This document shows positions 53,867 through 63,853 of a stretch of 64,000 nucleotides of DNA, in pieces. Location: assembly GCA_031291645.1 (NCBI GenBank), contig JARLIQ010000053.1, positions 56,128 through 120,127 of the forward strand, written 5' to 3'. This DNA is from Caulobacteraceae bacterium. Its GTDB lineage: Bacteria; Pseudomonadota; Alphaproteobacteria; Caulobacterales; Caulobacteraceae. The position numbers and the translations under genes are program-made. The notes under the pieces are model-generated. The model saw nothing but the letters and a program-made list of their open reading frames with translations, had not been told where the DNA came from and searched no databases. How positions within the stretch are numbered: the stretch's first letter is position 1; the number at the start of each line of letters is the position of its first letter.

Positions 53867-54871
53867 ATGCTGGAGGCCGGTGATCTCACCCTGGTGACCG
53901 GTGCGTCCGGCTTCGTCGGATCGGCGGTCGCACGGGCCCTGCAGGCGCGCGGCGCGCGGCTGCGGCTGCTCGCCCGCGCCACCAGCCCGCGCGCCAACCT
54001 CGATGCGCTGGACGCCGAGGTGGTGGTTGGCGACATGGCCGATCCGGCGGCGATGACCCAGGCCATGCAGGGCGTGCGCTGGGTGTTCCACGTCGCCGCC
54101 GACTACCGCCTCTGGGCCCGCGATCCGGAGGAGATCGTCCGCAACAACCTCAGCGGAACCCGAGCGGTGATGCAGGCGGCCCTGGCCGCCAAGGTCGAAC
54201 GGGTGGTCTACACCTCCAGCGTCGCCACCCTGGGCTTCAGGGACGACGGCGCGGCCTCGGACGAGACCCTGCCGCTGAAGCCCGAGGAGGCTATCGGCGC
54301 CTACAAGCGCAGCAAGGTGGTCGCCGAGCGTGAGGTCGAGCGGATGGCGGCCGAGGAGGGCCTGCCGGTCGTCATCGTCAATCCCTCGACCCCGATCGGC
54401 CCGCGCGACATCAAGCCCACGCCGACCGGGCGGATCATCGTCGAGGCGGCGCTGGGGCGCATGCCCGCCTTTCTCGAGACCGGGCTGAACCTGGCGCACG
54501 TCGACGACGTCGCCGCCGGCCACCTGATGGCCCTGGAGAAGGGCCGCCAGGCCGAGCGCTACATCCTGGGCGGGGCGGACGTCGGTCTCGGGCGGATGCT
54601 GGCCGACATCGCCGGCCTGACCGGCCGCAAGCCGCCGACCGTCGCCCTGCCGCGCGCGCCGCTCTATCCGCTGGCCGTGATCACCGAGGCCGTCGCCTAC
54701 GTCACCGGCAAGGAACCGTTCCTGACCCTCGATGCGTTGAAGATGGCCAGCCACCACATGTTCTTCTCCTCGGCCAAGGCGACGCGGGAGCTGGGATATT
54801 CCGCCCGGCCCTACATCGAAGGCCTGTCCGACGCTCTCGCCTGGTTCCGCCAGGCCGGCTATGTGAAGTGA
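53867..54871 (+). CDS. hpnA: hopanoid-associated sugar epimerase HpnA
   Basis: NAD-dependent epimerase/dehydratase-family protein of 334 residues with the Rossmann motif VTGASGFVGSAVA and the catalytic pair in YTSSV and AYKRSKVVAE (YxxxK). The hopanoid-specific signature NPSTPIGPRDIKPTPTG is present. The exact reaction in hopanoid synthesis is not established. It ends one base before hpnB and starts 33 bases after hpnJ. Confidence 0.93.
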   Translation: MLEAGDLTLVTGASGFVGSAVARALQARGARLRLLARATSPRANLDALDAEVVVGDMADPAAMTQAMQGVRWVFHVAADYRLWARDPEEIVRNNLSGTRAVMQAALAAKVERVVYTSSVATLGFRDDGAASDETLPLKPEEAIGAYKRSKVVAEREVERMAAEEGLPVVIVNPSTPIGPRDIKPTPTGRIIVEAALGRMPAFLETGLNLAHVDDVAAGHLMALEKGRQAERYILGGADVGLGRMLADIAGLTGRKPPTVALPRAPLYPLAVITEAVAYVTGKEPFLTLDALKMASHHMFFSSAKATRELGYSARPYIEGLSDALAWFRQAGYVK

Positions 54872-54872
54872 C

Positions 54873-56021
54873 ATGGTTATTGGCGTCCTCGCCCTGCTGC
54901 CGCTGCTGATCTGGGCCTATCTGGTCCTGGCGCGCGGCGGCTTCTGGCTGGCGCGCGAGCGGGACGACCGGGCGGAGCCGCCCGAGCCCGCCGTCTGGCC
55001 CGCCATCGCCGCCGTGGTCCCGGCCCGCGACGAGGCCGACGTCATCGCCCGCTCGATCGGCAGCCTGCTGGCCCAGGACTATCCGGGCGCCTTCCACGTG
55101 ATCCTGGTCGACGACAACAGCAGCGACGGCACCGCCGAGGCCGCCCGCGCCCTGCCGAACGCCCAGGCCTTGACGGTGGTGACCGGCGCGCCCTTGCCCT
55201 CCGGCTGGACCGGCAAGCTCTGGGCGATGAAGCAGGGCGTCGAGGCCGCCGCCGCCCTGCCCCAGCCGCCCAAGTACCTGCTGCTGACCGACGCCGACAT
55301 CGCCCACACGCCGGACAACCTGCGCCGGCTGGCGGCCCGGGCCGAGGCCGGCGGCCTGGTCCTGACCTCGCTGATGGCCAAGCTCTCCTGCGTCACCCCG
55401 GCCGAGCGCCTGCTGATCCCCGCCTTCGTCTATTTCTTCGACATGCTCTATCCGTTCGGCTGGGTGAACGACCCGAAGAGCAAGGTGGCGGGCGCCGCCG
55501 GCGGCTGCATGCTGGCCCGCGCGGACGCGCTGGAGGCCGCCGGCGGGATCGCCGCCATCCGCACCGCCATCATCGACGACTGCACGCTGGGCGCGGCGAT
55601 GAAGCGACAGGGGCCGATCTGGCTCGGCCTGACCGAGCGGGCCCAGAGCCTTCGCCCCTATGTCACCGTGGCCGAGATCGGCCGGATGATCTCCCGCTCG
55701 GCCTACGCCCAGCTCGGCTATTCGCCGCTGCTGCTGGCCGGTACGATCGCCGGCATGGTCCTGACCTATCTGACCGCGCCCGCCATCTCGCTCTTCGTCG
55801 CCGGTCCCTGGCGCTGGGCGGGGGTCGCCGCCTGGGCGCTGATGGCCTTGAGCTTCCAGCCGATGCTGCGGTTCTATCGCCGCTCGCCGTTGTGGGGCCT
55901 GGCCCTGCCGCTGATCGGGGCGCTCTACACCGCCTTCACCGTACAGTCGGCGATCGACGTCTGGCGCGGCCGTGGCGGCGCCTGGAAGGGCCGCGCCCAG
56001 GCGCTGGCGGGACGCGCATGA
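54873..56021 (+). CDS. hpnB: hopanoid glycosyltransferase-like protein HpnB
   Basis: Membrane GT2-family protein of 382 residues (AAVVPARDEADVIARSIGS, ILVDDNSSDGTAEAA, LTDADIAH). Three C-terminal helices follow. It is always associated with hopanoid clusters, but its sugar donor and acceptor are not defined. It starts one base after hpnA and overlaps hpnC (ATGA). Confidence 0.93.
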   Translation: MVIGVLALLPLLIWAYLVLARGGFWLARERDDRAEPPEPAVWPAIAAVVPARDEADVIARSIGSLLAQDYPGAFHVILVDDNSSDGTAEAARALPNAQALTVVTGAPLPSGWTGKLWAMKQGVEAAAALPQPPKYLLLTDADIAHTPDNLRRLAARAEAGGLVLTSLMAKLSCVTPAERLLIPAFVYFFDMLYPFGWVNDPKSKVAGAAGGCMLARADALEAAGGIAAIRTAIIDDCTLGAAMKRQGPIWLGLTERAQSLRPYVTVAEIGRMISRSAYAQLGYSPLLLAGTIAGMVLTYLTAPAISLFVAGPWRWAGVAAWALMALSFQPMLRFYRRSPLWGLALPLIGALYTAFTVQSAIDVWRGRGGAWKGRAQALAGRA

Positions 56022-56863
56022 CCGAGGCCGCCGTCGATCTCGCCCCGCGCAAGGGCCACAAGCAAGAGAACTTCCCGGTCGCCTCGTTCATCATCAAGCC
56101 GGTCCACCGGCCGCTGATCATGGCCTTCTACCGCTTCGCCCGCACCGCCGACGACATCTCCGATCATCCGACCCTGCCGGCCGACGCCAAGCTGGCCCAG
56201 CTGGAGGCGATGCGCGCGACCCTGGCGGGCGAGCGCGACGCCGATCCGCCGTCGCTGGCCCTTCGCCGGGCCCAGGCCGCGCGCGGCCTCGATCCGCAAC
56301 ATGGCCTCGACCTCCTGGCGGCCTTCCGGCGCGACGTGACCCAGACGCGCTACGCGGACTGGGCCGACCTGATGGACTATTGCCGCTATTCCGCCGTGCC
56401 GGTGGGCCGGTTCGTGCTGGACGTCCATGGCGAGGACCGCGCGACCTGGCCGGCGTCCGACGCGCTCTGCGCGGCGCTCCAGGTGATCAACCACCTGCAG
56501 GACTGCGCCAAGGACTACCGCGAGCTCGACCGGGTCTACCTGTCCCAGGACGCCCTGGCCGCCGCCGGCGTCGGCCTGGAGGCCCTGGCCGTCCCCGCCG
56601 CCTCGCCGGGCCTGCGCTCGGTGATCGTCGGCATGGCGCGGCGGACCCAGGACCTGCTCGACCAGTCGCGGCCGTTCGCGACCCAGATCAAGGACGGCCG
56701 CCTCGCCTACGAGGTGGCCCTGATCCAACGTCTGGCCGAGGACCTGACCGCCCGCCTGATCACCCGCGATCCGTTGAGCGAGCGCGTGCACCACCGCCCG
56801 CTCGACGTGGCGGGGCTTGCCATCCTGGCCGGCATCGATCAGATCGCCGGACGGCGACGCTGA
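56018..56863 (+). CDS. hpnC: hydroxysqualene synthase HpnC
   Basis: Squalene/phytoene synthase-family enzyme that converts presqualene diphosphate to hydroxysqualene. The 281-residue protein has the family aspartate motifs as RTADDISDH and LQDCAKDYRELDRVYL. Its product passes to HpnE. It overlaps hpnB and is 11 bases before hpnD, so the squalene genes form one transcript. Confidence 0.94.
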   Translation: MTEAAVDLAPRKGHKQENFPVASFIIKPVHRPLIMAFYRFARTADDISDHPTLPADAKLAQLEAMRATLAGERDADPPSLALRRAQAARGLDPQHGLDLLAAFRRDVTQTRYADWADLMDYCRYSAVPVGRFVLDVHGEDRATWPASDALCAALQVINHLQDCAKDYRELDRVYLSQDALAAAGVGLEALAVPAASPGLRSVIVGMARRTQDLLDQSRPFATQIKDGRLAYEVALIQRLAEDLTARLITRDPLSERVHHRPLDVAGLAILAGIDQIAGRRR

Positions 56864-56874
56864 GGGGATTCCAC

Positions 56875-57720
56875 GTGAGCGAACAGGCGAGCCTGGACGT
56901 AGGCGCGATCGAACAGAAGGTCTCCGGCAGTTCCTTCTATGCCGGGATGCGGGTGCTGCCCAAGGCGGAGCGTTCGGCGATGTTCGCCATCTACGCCTTC
57001 TGCCGCGCGGTGGACGATATCGTGGACGAGCCGGTGGGCGAACTGGCCGACCGGATCGCCGAGCTGGACGTCTGGCGGCGCGACGTCGACAGCCTCTACG
57101 CCGGCGGCCAGCCGGGGCGCATGGCCTTCCTCGCCGAGGACATCCGCCGTTTCGGCCTGGTGCGCGAGGACTTCCAGGCTGTGATCGACGGCATGCAGAT
57201 GGACCTGGACCAGGACATCCGCGGGCCGGACCTGGCCACGCTCGACCTCTACTGCGACCGGGTCGCCAGCGCCGTCGGCCGGCTGTCGGTCAAGGTGTTC
57301 GGCATGGCCGAGGCGCCGGGGATCGAGCTGGCCTTCCACCTTGGCCGCGCGCTGCAGCTGACCAACATCCTGCGCGACCTGGACGAGGACGCCGGCATCG
57401 GCCGCCTCTACCTGCCGCGCGAGTTCCTGGACCAGGCCGGGATCACCGGGAACGACCCGTCCGCGGTGATCGCCGACCCGCGCGTCGATACGGCCTGCCG
57501 CGCGGTGGCCAGGATCGCCCACGAGCACTATCGCAAGGCCGATGCGGTGATGGCCAAGCGCCCGGCGGGCCGCCTGGCCGCCCCCCGGCTGATGAGCGCG
57601 GTCTATTCCAGCATCCTGGCCAAGATGGAGGCCAAGGGCTGGGCCGCGCCCCGCGAGCGGGCCAAGATCGGCAAGATCGCCCTGCTCTGGATTGTGCTGT
57701 CGCGCGGCCTGATGGGATGA
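56875..57720 (+). CDS. hpnD: presqualene diphosphate synthase HpnD
   Basis: Joins two farnesyl diphosphates to presqualene diphosphate. The 281-residue protein has both metal-binding motifs (RAVDDIVDEP and LRDLDEDAGIGRLYLP). It starts at a GTG with GAGGGGA upstream and overlaps hpnE by 4 bases. The gene order hpnC-hpnD-hpnE is the standard three-enzyme squalene route used instead of a eukaryote-type squalene synthase. Confidence 0.95.
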   Translation: MSEQASLDVGAIEQKVSGSSFYAGMRVLPKAERSAMFAIYAFCRAVDDIVDEPVGELADRIAELDVWRRDVDSLYAGGQPGRMAFLAEDIRRFGLVREDFQAVIDGMQMDLDQDIRGPDLATLDLYCDRVASAVGRLSVKVFGMAEAPGIELAFHLGRALQLTNILRDLDEDAGIGRLYLPREFLDQAGITGNDPSAVIADPRVDTACRAVARIAHEHYRKADAVMAKRPAGRLAAPRLMSAVYSSILAKMEAKGWAAPRERAKIGKIALLWIVLSRGLMG

Positions 57721-58973
57721 GCCCGAGGCGGGCGTACGTCATCGGCGCGGGGCTGTCCGGGCTGGCCGCCGCCGTCCGGCTGGCCGAAGCCGGCTTCGAG
57801 GTCGAGGTCAGCGAGGCCGCCGCCCAGGCGGGCGGCCGCTGCCGCTCCTACGCCGACGCCCAGCTGGGCCTGACCATCGACAATGGCAACCATCTGGTCC
57901 TGTCCGGCAACCAGGCCGTCCAGCGCTACCTGGCCCTGATCGGCGCCTCGGACCGGCTGGTCGGGCCGGACCACGCCCGGTTCGTCTTCGCCGACGTCCG
58001 CACGGGCGAGCGCTGGACCATACGGCCGAACGAGGGGCCCCTGCCCTGGTGGGTGCTCTCGCCGTCTCGGCGCGTGCCGGGTTCAAGCGCCGGCGACTAC
58101 CTCGGCCTCGCGGGCCTGCTCTATCCGGGCGAGGGCCTGCGCGTGAACCAGGCGATCGCCGCCAAGGGGGTGGTCTGGGAGCGGCTGATGGCCCCGTTCC
58201 TGCTCGCCGCCCTGAACACCGATCCCGAAACGGGCTCGGCCGCCCTGGCCGCCGCCGTGGTGCGCGAGACCCTGGCCAAGGGAGGGCGCGCCTACCGGCC
58301 GCGAATCGCCCATCCGACCCTAGCCGCCGCCTTCGTCGATCCGGCCGCGGCCTTCATCGCCAGCCACGGCGGGCGCCTGCGTCTCGGGCGACGGCTGCGG
58401 CGGCTGACGTTCGAACAGGGCAAGGTCGCCACCCTGGCCTTCTCGGATCAGGACGAGCCGGCCGTCGCGGACGGGCCGGTGGTGCTGGCCCTGCCGCCAT
58501 GGGTGGCCCAGGAGCTGGTCCCGGACCTGAGCGCACCTGACGAATTCCGCGCCATCGTCAACGGCCACTTCAAGCTCGCCCCGCCGCCGGGCCTGGAGCC
58601 CATGGTCGGTCTGATCGGCGGCACGGTGGAATGGATCTTCGCCTTCCCCGACCGGATTTCGGTGACCGTGAGCGGAGCCGACCGGCTGCTCGACGACGAC
58701 CGCCAGGCCCTGGCCGAGCGCATGTGGGCCGAGGTCGCCAAAATCCACGGCCTGCCGGCCGAACTGCCACCCTGGCAGGTGTTGAAGGAGCGGCGGGCGA
58801 CCTTCGCCGCGACGCCCGAGCAGGCGCGCAAGCGGCCGCCCGCGCGCACCGCCTGGCGCAACCTGCTCCTAGCGGGTGACTGGACCGACACCGGCCTTCC
58901 GGCGACCATCGAGGGAGCGCTGCGCTCTGGCTTCAAGGCCGCGGAATTGGCGCTGGCGCAGGATTCCGTATAG
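57717..58973 (+). CDS. hpnE: hydroxysqualene dehydroxylase HpnE
   Basis: FAD amine-oxidase-like enzyme that reduces hydroxysqualene to squalene. The 418-residue protein has the N-terminal dinucleotide motif YVIGAGLSGLAAAVRLAEAG and the C-terminal FAD segment LLLAGDWTDTGLPATIEGA. It overlaps hpnD and precedes shc by 11 bases. Confidence 0.95.
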   Translation: MSPRRAYVIGAGLSGLAAAVRLAEAGFEVEVSEAAAQAGGRCRSYADAQLGLTIDNGNHLVLSGNQAVQRYLALIGASDRLVGPDHARFVFADVRTGERWTIRPNEGPLPWWVLSPSRRVPGSSAGDYLGLAGLLYPGEGLRVNQAIAAKGVVWERLMAPFLLAALNTDPETGSAALAAAVVRETLAKGGRAYRPRIAHPTLAAAFVDPAAAFIASHGGRLRLGRRLRRLTFEQGKVATLAFSDQDEPAVADGPVVLALPPWVAQELVPDLSAPDEFRAIVNGHFKLAPPPGLEPMVGLIGGTVEWIFAFPDRISVTVSGADRLLDDDRQALAERMWAEVAKIHGLPAELPPWQVLKERRATFAATPEQARKRPPARTAWRNLLLAGDWTDTGLPATIEGALRSGFKAAELALAQDSV

Positions 58974-58984
58974 TCCAGGCCGCC

Positions 58985-60967
58985 ATGGACGCCTCGATGA
59001 CTCTCGCCCCCGAACCAACCCCGACCAGCGACAGCCTGCGCCTGGATGTGCTGGACGCGGTGGTCAGCCGCGCGACCGACGCCCTCTTGGACCTGCAGCG
59101 CCCCGACGGCCACTGGGTGTTCGAGCTGGAGGCCGACGCGACCATTCCTGCCGAATACGTGCTGCTGAAACACTATCTGGGCGAGCCGGAAGACCTGGAG
59201 CTCGAACGCAAGATCGGCGTCTACCTGCGCCGCATCCAGGGCGAGCACGGCGGCTGGCCCCTGTTCCACGGCGGCGCCTTCGACGTCAGCGCCAGCGTGA
59301 AGGCCTATTTCGCCCTGAAGATGATCGGCGACGACATCGACGCGCCGCACATGGTCCGCGCCCGCGAGGCGATCTGGGCCCACGGCGGGGCCGCGGCGAC
59401 CAACGTCTTCACCCGCATCCAGCTCGCCCTCTATGGCGCGGGGCCCTGGTCGACCATCCCGACCATGCCGGTGGAGCTGATCCTACTGCCGCGGTGGTTC
59501 CCCATCCACCTGTCGAAGATGTCCTACTGGGCGCGCACCGTGATCGTGCCGCTGCTGGTGCTGCAGGTGAAGAAGCCGGTAGCCCGCAATCCACGCGGGG
59601 TGCGGATCGACGAGCTGTACGACACGCCGGTCCACATCAAACCCAAGTCCAAGGCGGCGGACACCAAATGGCTCTGGACCTGGGGCTTCAACACCCTGGA
59701 CGTCGTGCTCAAGGCGGTCGAGGGCCTGTGGCCCAAGGGCCTGCGCCAGAAGGCGATCGACCGCTGCGTGGCCTTCGTCACCGAGCGGCTGAACGGAGAG
59801 GACGGCCTGGGCGCCATCTATCCGGCCATGGCCAACAGCGTGATGATGTTCGACGTCCTGGGCTATCCGGAAGACCACCCGGACCGGGCGATCGCACGCA
59901 AGTCGGTGGCCAACCTGGTCGTGCTGGGCGAGGACGAGGCCTACTGCCAGCCCTGCGTCTCGCCGGTCTGGGACACCGCCCTGACCGCCCACGCCCTGAT
60001 GGAGGCCGGCGGCGAAGCGGCCGAGCGCGAGGCCCTGCGCGCCCTGAGCTGGCTCAAGCCGCGCCAGGTGCTGGACGTGAAGGGGGATTGGGCGGAACAG
60101 CGGCCGGACGTGCGCCCCGGCGGCTGGGCGTTCCAGTACAACAACGCCCACTATCCCGACACCGACGACACGGCCGTCGTGGTCATGGCCATGGACCGGG
60201 CGCGCGCCCGGCTGGGCGCTGGCAGCGGCTATGACGAGGCCATCGCCCGCGGCGAGGAATGGATCGTCGGCCTGCAGAGCCAGAACGGCGGCTGGGGCGC
60301 CTTCGACGCCGACAACACGTTCTATTACCTCAACAACATCCCCTTCGCCGACCACGGCGCCCTGCTCGATCCGCCGACCGTGGACGTGGCGGCCCGCTGC
60401 GTCGGCATGCTGGCCCAGCTCGGTGAACCCAAGGACAGCCCGCGGATGCAGCGGGCCCTGGCCTACCTGGAAACCGAGCAGGAGCCGGATGGCAGCTGGT
60501 TCGGCCGCTGGGGCGTCAACTACATCTACGGAACCTGGTCGGCCTTGTGCGCGCTGAACGCCGCCGGCGTCGATCCCCAGGCGCCGGTCATGCGCAAGGC
60601 GGTCGACTGGCTGATCTCGGTCCAGAACCCGGACGGCGGCTGGGGCGAGGACTGCGAGAGCTACGCCCTGGACTACAAGGGCTACAAACCCTTCCCCTCC
60701 AACGCCTCCCAGACCGCCTGGGCGCTGATCGGGCTGATGGCGGCGGGCGAGGCGGACCATCCGGCGGTGGCCCGCGGGGTGCAGTACCTGCTCGACACCC
60801 AGACGAGCGATGGACTGTGGGGCCAGGAGCACTACACGGGCGGCGGCTTTCCGCGGGTCTTCTACCTGCGCTATCACGGCTATCCGAAGTTCTTCCCCCT
60901 ATGGGCCGTTGCGCGCTATCGCAACCTCAAGCGGGCCAACGACCGCCACGTCGCCTTCGGCATGTGA
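58985..60967 (+). CDS. shc: squalene-hopene cyclase
   Basis: Membrane-associated cyclase that folds squalene into hopene/diplopterol. The 660-residue protein has the catalytic acid motif D392-T-D-D395 and several QW repeats (QSQNGGWGAF, QNPDGGWGED, QTSDGLWGQE). Length and motifs are complete. The stop overlaps the hpnG ATG. It is also named hpnF in hopanoid nomenclature. Confidence 0.97.
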   Translation: MDASMTLAPEPTPTSDSLRLDVLDAVVSRATDALLDLQRPDGHWVFELEADATIPAEYVLLKHYLGEPEDLELERKIGVYLRRIQGEHGGWPLFHGGAFDVSASVKAYFALKMIGDDIDAPHMVRAREAIWAHGGAAATNVFTRIQLALYGAGPWSTIPTMPVELILLPRWFPIHLSKMSYWARTVIVPLLVLQVKKPVARNPRGVRIDELYDTPVHIKPKSKAADTKWLWTWGFNTLDVVLKAVEGLWPKGLRQKAIDRCVAFVTERLNGEDGLGAIYPAMANSVMMFDVLGYPEDHPDRAIARKSVANLVVLGEDEAYCQPCVSPVWDTALTAHALMEAGGEAAEREALRALSWLKPRQVLDVKGDWAEQRPDVRPGGWAFQYNNAHYPDTDDTAVVVMAMDRARARLGAGSGYDEAIARGEEWIVGLQSQNGGWGAFDADNTFYYLNNIPFADHGALLDPPTVDVAARCVGMLAQLGEPKDSPRMQRALAYLETEQEPDGSWFGRWGVNYIYGTWSALCALNAAGVDPQAPVMRKAVDWLISVQNPDGGWGEDCESYALDYKGYKPFPSNASQTAWALIGLMAAGEADHPAVARGVQYLLDTQTSDGLWGQEHYTGGGFPRVFYLRYHGYPKFFPLWAVARYRNLKRANDRHVAFGM

Positions 60968-61659
60968 TGATTCTCGTCGCCACGGGCCTGAAGCGCGAGG
61001 CGCGCATCCTGGCCGGGCCGGACGCGCGGGTGGTCGCGGGCGGCGGCGATTCGCGACGGCTGGAGCAGGAACTGGACACCGCGGCGCAGGGCGCCGTGGG
61101 CGTCATCAGCATGGGGCTCTGCGGCGCGCTGGCGGCGGGACTGCGGCCCGGGGATTGGGTGGTGGCCAGCGAGGTCATGCTGGCGGCTTCCGTGTCCGTC
61201 GGCTGGGACGAGCGGAGCGAAAAATGGGCCGCGGCGCTCGCCGAGCGCCTGAACGCCCGCCTCGGTCCCGTGCTGGGCTCCCACGCCATGCTTTCCGACG
61301 CCGACGCCAAGCGCGCGGCGCACCAGGCCACCGGCGCCATAGCCGTCGACATGGAATCCCAGGTCGCAGCCGCGGTCGCGGCGCGCCACGGCCTGCCGTT
61401 CGCGGTGGCGCGGGTGGTGTCGGACGCAGCCGACCGCAGCCTGCCCACGGCCGCCCAGGCCGGGATGGCCCCGGACGGCGGCATGGACATCGGCGCGGTG
61501 CTGCGGGCCCTGGCGGCCGATCCGCGCCAGCTGCCCGCCCTGATCCGCGTAGGCCGCGAGGCGGAGACCGCCTTCCGCGCCCTAGGTCGTGGCCGCGACC
61601 TTCTTGGCCCGGGGCTGGGTCGCCCGGATTTCGACCAGCTTCTTCTCGACGTGGTCTGA
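60967..61659 (+). CDS. hpnG: hopanoid nucleosidase/phosphorylase HpnG
   Basis: Nucleoside-phosphorylase-like enzyme that removes adenine from adenosylhopane, giving ribosylhopane. The 230-residue protein has ISMGLCGALAAGLRPGDWVV and the VDMESQVAAAVA motif. It ends in LGRGRDLLGPGLG, as family members do. The last 78 bases overlap the end of hpnH on the other strand. It is the last plus-strand gene of the cluster. Confidence 0.9.
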   Translation: MILVATGLKREARILAGPDARVVAGGGDSRRLEQELDTAAQGAVGVISMGLCGALAAGLRPGDWVVASEVMLAASVSVGWDERSEKWAAALAERLNARLGPVLGSHAMLSDADAKRAAHQATGAIAVDMESQVAAAVAARHGLPFAVARVVSDAADRSLPTAAQAGMAPDGGMDIGAVLRALAADPRQLPALIRVGREAETAFRALGRGRDLLGPGLGRPDFDQLLLDVV

Positions 61660-62730
61660 GAAGACGTAGTCCGCCGGCCGCTGGTTGGTCAGCGGGATGT
61701 CCGGGACGAACGGCCCTTCGGTCTTGACGCCCAGGGCCGAGACCGCCAGCAGCTTCAGCGGGTTCTTGACCCCGTCGGCGACGGCCGAGCCCTCGAAACC
61801 GCAGTGGACCATGCAGTCGGCGCACTTTTCGTACTTGCCGACGCCGTAGTCGTCCCAGGCGGTGTCCTCCATCAGCTCCTTGAAGGTCTTGGCGTAGCCT
61901 TCGCCCAGCAGGTAGCAGGGCTTTTGCCAGCCGAAGACGCTGCGCAGTGGCATGCTCCAGGGCGTGCATTCATAGGCCTGGTTGCCGGCAAGGAAGTCCA
62001 GGAACAGGCCCGACTGGGTGAACGACCACTTCTTGCCGCCGTCGCCGCGCTTGAGTATCTCGCGGAACAGGGTCTTGGTCTTGTCGCGGTTGAGGAAGTG
62101 CTCCTGGTCGGGCGCACGCTCGTAGGAGTAGCCCGGCGAGACGGTGATGCCGTTGAGGCCCAGCTCGTTCATGTAGTCGAAGAACCTGGCCACCCGCTCC
62201 GGATCGACGCCGTCGAACAGGGTGCAGTTGATCTGGACCAGGAAGCCCTTGGACTTGGCCAGCTTGATCGCCTCGACCGCCTTTTCGTAGACGCCGTCCA
62301 GGCAGACGGACTTGTCGTGCATCTCCTTGTCGCCATCCAGGTGGATCGACCAGGTGAAGTAGGGGCTGGGCTTGTAGTCGTCGATCTTCTTGGTCAGCAG
62401 CAGGGCGTTGGTGCAGAGGATGACGAACTTCTTCTTGGCGATGTAGCCCTCGACGATCCGCGGCATGTCGCGGTGCAGCAGGGGCTCGCCGCCGGCGATC
62501 GAGACGGCCGGCGCGCCGCACTCGTCCATCGCCTCCATGCACTGCTCATAGCTCAGGCGCTGGTTCAGTATCTCGTCGGGATAGTCGATCTTGCCGCAGC
62601 CGGCGCAGGCCAGGTTGCAGCGATAGAGCGGCTCGAGCATCAGCACGATCGGGTAGCGCTTGCGCCCCGACAGGTGCTGCTTGGCGACATAGGCCCCGAT
62701 ACGGGCGGTTTGGAAAAGCGGCAGGCCCAA
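61582..62730 (-). CDS. hpnH: adenosylhopane synthase HpnH (radical SAM)
   Basis: Radical SAM enzyme that attaches an adenosyl group to hopene, the first step of side-chain synthesis. The 382-residue protein has cluster cysteines C38, C42 and C45 (CNLACAGC) and a C-terminal SPASM-like cysteine pair in CADCMVHCGF. The start is a TTG, with AGGA 8 bases upstream; no ATG exists before residue 31. It follows ispH by 16 bases in a two-gene minus-strand operon. Its end overlaps hpnG. Confidence 0.93.
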   Translation of the reverse strand: MGLPLFQTARIGAYVAKQHLSGRKRYPIVLMLEPLYRCNLACAGCGKIDYPDEILNQRLSYEQCMEAMDECGAPAVSIAGGEPLLHRDMPRIVEGYIAKKKFVILCTNALLLTKKIDDYKPSPYFTWSIHLDGDKEMHDKSVCLDGVYEKAVEAIKLAKSKGFLVQINCTLFDGVDPERVARFFDYMNELGLNGITVSPGYSYERAPDQEHFLNRDKTKTLFREILKRGDGGKKWSFTQSGLFLDFLAGNQAYECTPWSMPLRSVFGWQKPCYLLGEGYAKTFKELMEDTAWDDYGVGKYEKCADCMVHCGFEGSAVADGVKNPLKLLAVSALGVKTEGPFVPDIPLTNQRPADYVFSDHVEKKLVEIRATQPRAKKVAATT

Positions 62731-62746
62731 GGCGAATTCCTAACTG

Positions 62747-63697
62747 TCAGGGGTTGGAATCGACGACCGCGGGTTCGCGCAGTTCGGCCGGGAGGCGGAA
62801 CTCGATGTTCTCCTCGATCCCGTCCATCTGCACCACCTCGATGTCGGTGATCTTGCGAAGGGCGTCGATGACGCTGACGACCAGTTCCTCGGGCGCCGAG
62901 GCGCCGGCGGTCAGGCCGACGGCCTTGACCCCCTCGATCCAGCGTGGATCGAGGTCGTTCTCATCGGCGATCAGATAGGAGGGCAAGCCCTCCTCGATGC
63001 CGATCTCGCGCAGGCGATTCGAATTGGAGCTGTTCTGGGCCCCGACCACGAGAATCACCTCGGCGACCTTGCACAGGTCGCGCACGGCCGACTGGCGGTG
63101 CTGGGTGGCGTAGCAGATGTCGGCGGTGTCGGGTCCCACGACATCGGTGAAGCGCGCCTTCAGCGCGGCGATCACGCCCTTGGTGTCGTCGACGCTGAGT
63201 GTGGTCTGGGTGACGTAGGCGATCGGGGTGTCGAGCGGCAGGTCGAGCGCGCCCGCGTCGGCCTCGCTGGAGATCAGGTGCACCGGTGCGCCCACCTGGC
63301 CCATGGTGCCCTCGACCTCGGGATGGCCCGCGTGGCCGATCAGCACCAGGGTGCGGCCGCGGCTGACATAGCGCTTGCCCTGGTTGTGCACCTTGGAGAC
63401 CAGCGGGCAGGTGGCGTCGATCACCGGCAACTTGCGCTGGGCCGCCTCCTTGACCACCGACTGGGCCACGCCGTGCGCGCTGAACACGGTCACCGCATCG
63501 TCCGGGATCTCGGACAGGTCCTCGACGAAGATCGCGCCCTTGCTCTTGAGCGCGTCGACAACATGCCGATTGTGGACGATCTCATGGCGCACGTAGACAG
63601 GCTGGCCGTATTTGACCAGCGCGCGGTCCACGATGTCGATCGCGCGAACCACGCCCGCACAAAACCCGCGCGGCTGAGCCAAGTAGACCTTTACCAT
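62747..63697 (-). CDS. ispH: 4-hydroxy-3-methylbut-2-enyl diphosphate reductase
   Basis: Iron-sulfur enzyme of the last MEP-pathway step, giving IPP and DMAPP. The 316-residue protein has the three cluster cysteines C13 (GFCAGV), C97 (TCPLV) and C195 (ICYATQ), and the SNSNRL motif. It is the first gene of the ispH-hpnH operon and is divergent from ispG. This supplies isoprenoid units to the hopanoid genes next door. Confidence 0.96.
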   Translation of the reverse strand: MVKVYLAQPRGFCAGVVRAIDIVDRALVKYGQPVYVRHEIVHNRHVVDALKSKGAIFVEDLSEIPDDAVTVFSAHGVAQSVVKEAAQRKLPVIDATCPLVSKVHNQGKRYVSRGRTLVLIGHAGHPEVEGTMGQVGAPVHLISSEADAGALDLPLDTPIAYVTQTTLSVDDTKGVIAALKARFTDVVGPDTADICYATQHRQSAVRDLCKVAEVILVVGAQNSSNSNRLREIGIEEGLPSYLIADENDLDPRWIEGVKAVGLTAGASAPEELVVSVIDALRKITDIEVVQMDGIEENIEFRLPAELREPAVVDSNP

Positions 63698-63853
63698 CGA
63701 ATCTCACCGTCGGCGTGGGGCGCGACCACCTCACCGCCTAAAGGTAGAGGATCGGCGCCGCGTCCGAAAGACACACCGCCCTGCAAATCGCCAGGCGCCG
63801 ATTTTCTCCGCATCAGGCCAATCGGCGCCTTCAGGTTCGCGAAACTCGCGCCT
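63698..63853. promoter_or_regulatory. ispH/ispG divergent intergenic region
   Basis: A 156-base gap between ispH (minus) and ispG (plus) that must hold both promoters. I see no clear palindrome or -35/-10 pair. Confidence 0.5.

Noticed and set aside
61582..61659. Frameshift in hpnG creating a false overlap with hpnH
   Set aside because: The hpnG frame stays open with a family-like LGRGRDLLGPGL tail, and the hpnH tail also looks natural, so both are kept.
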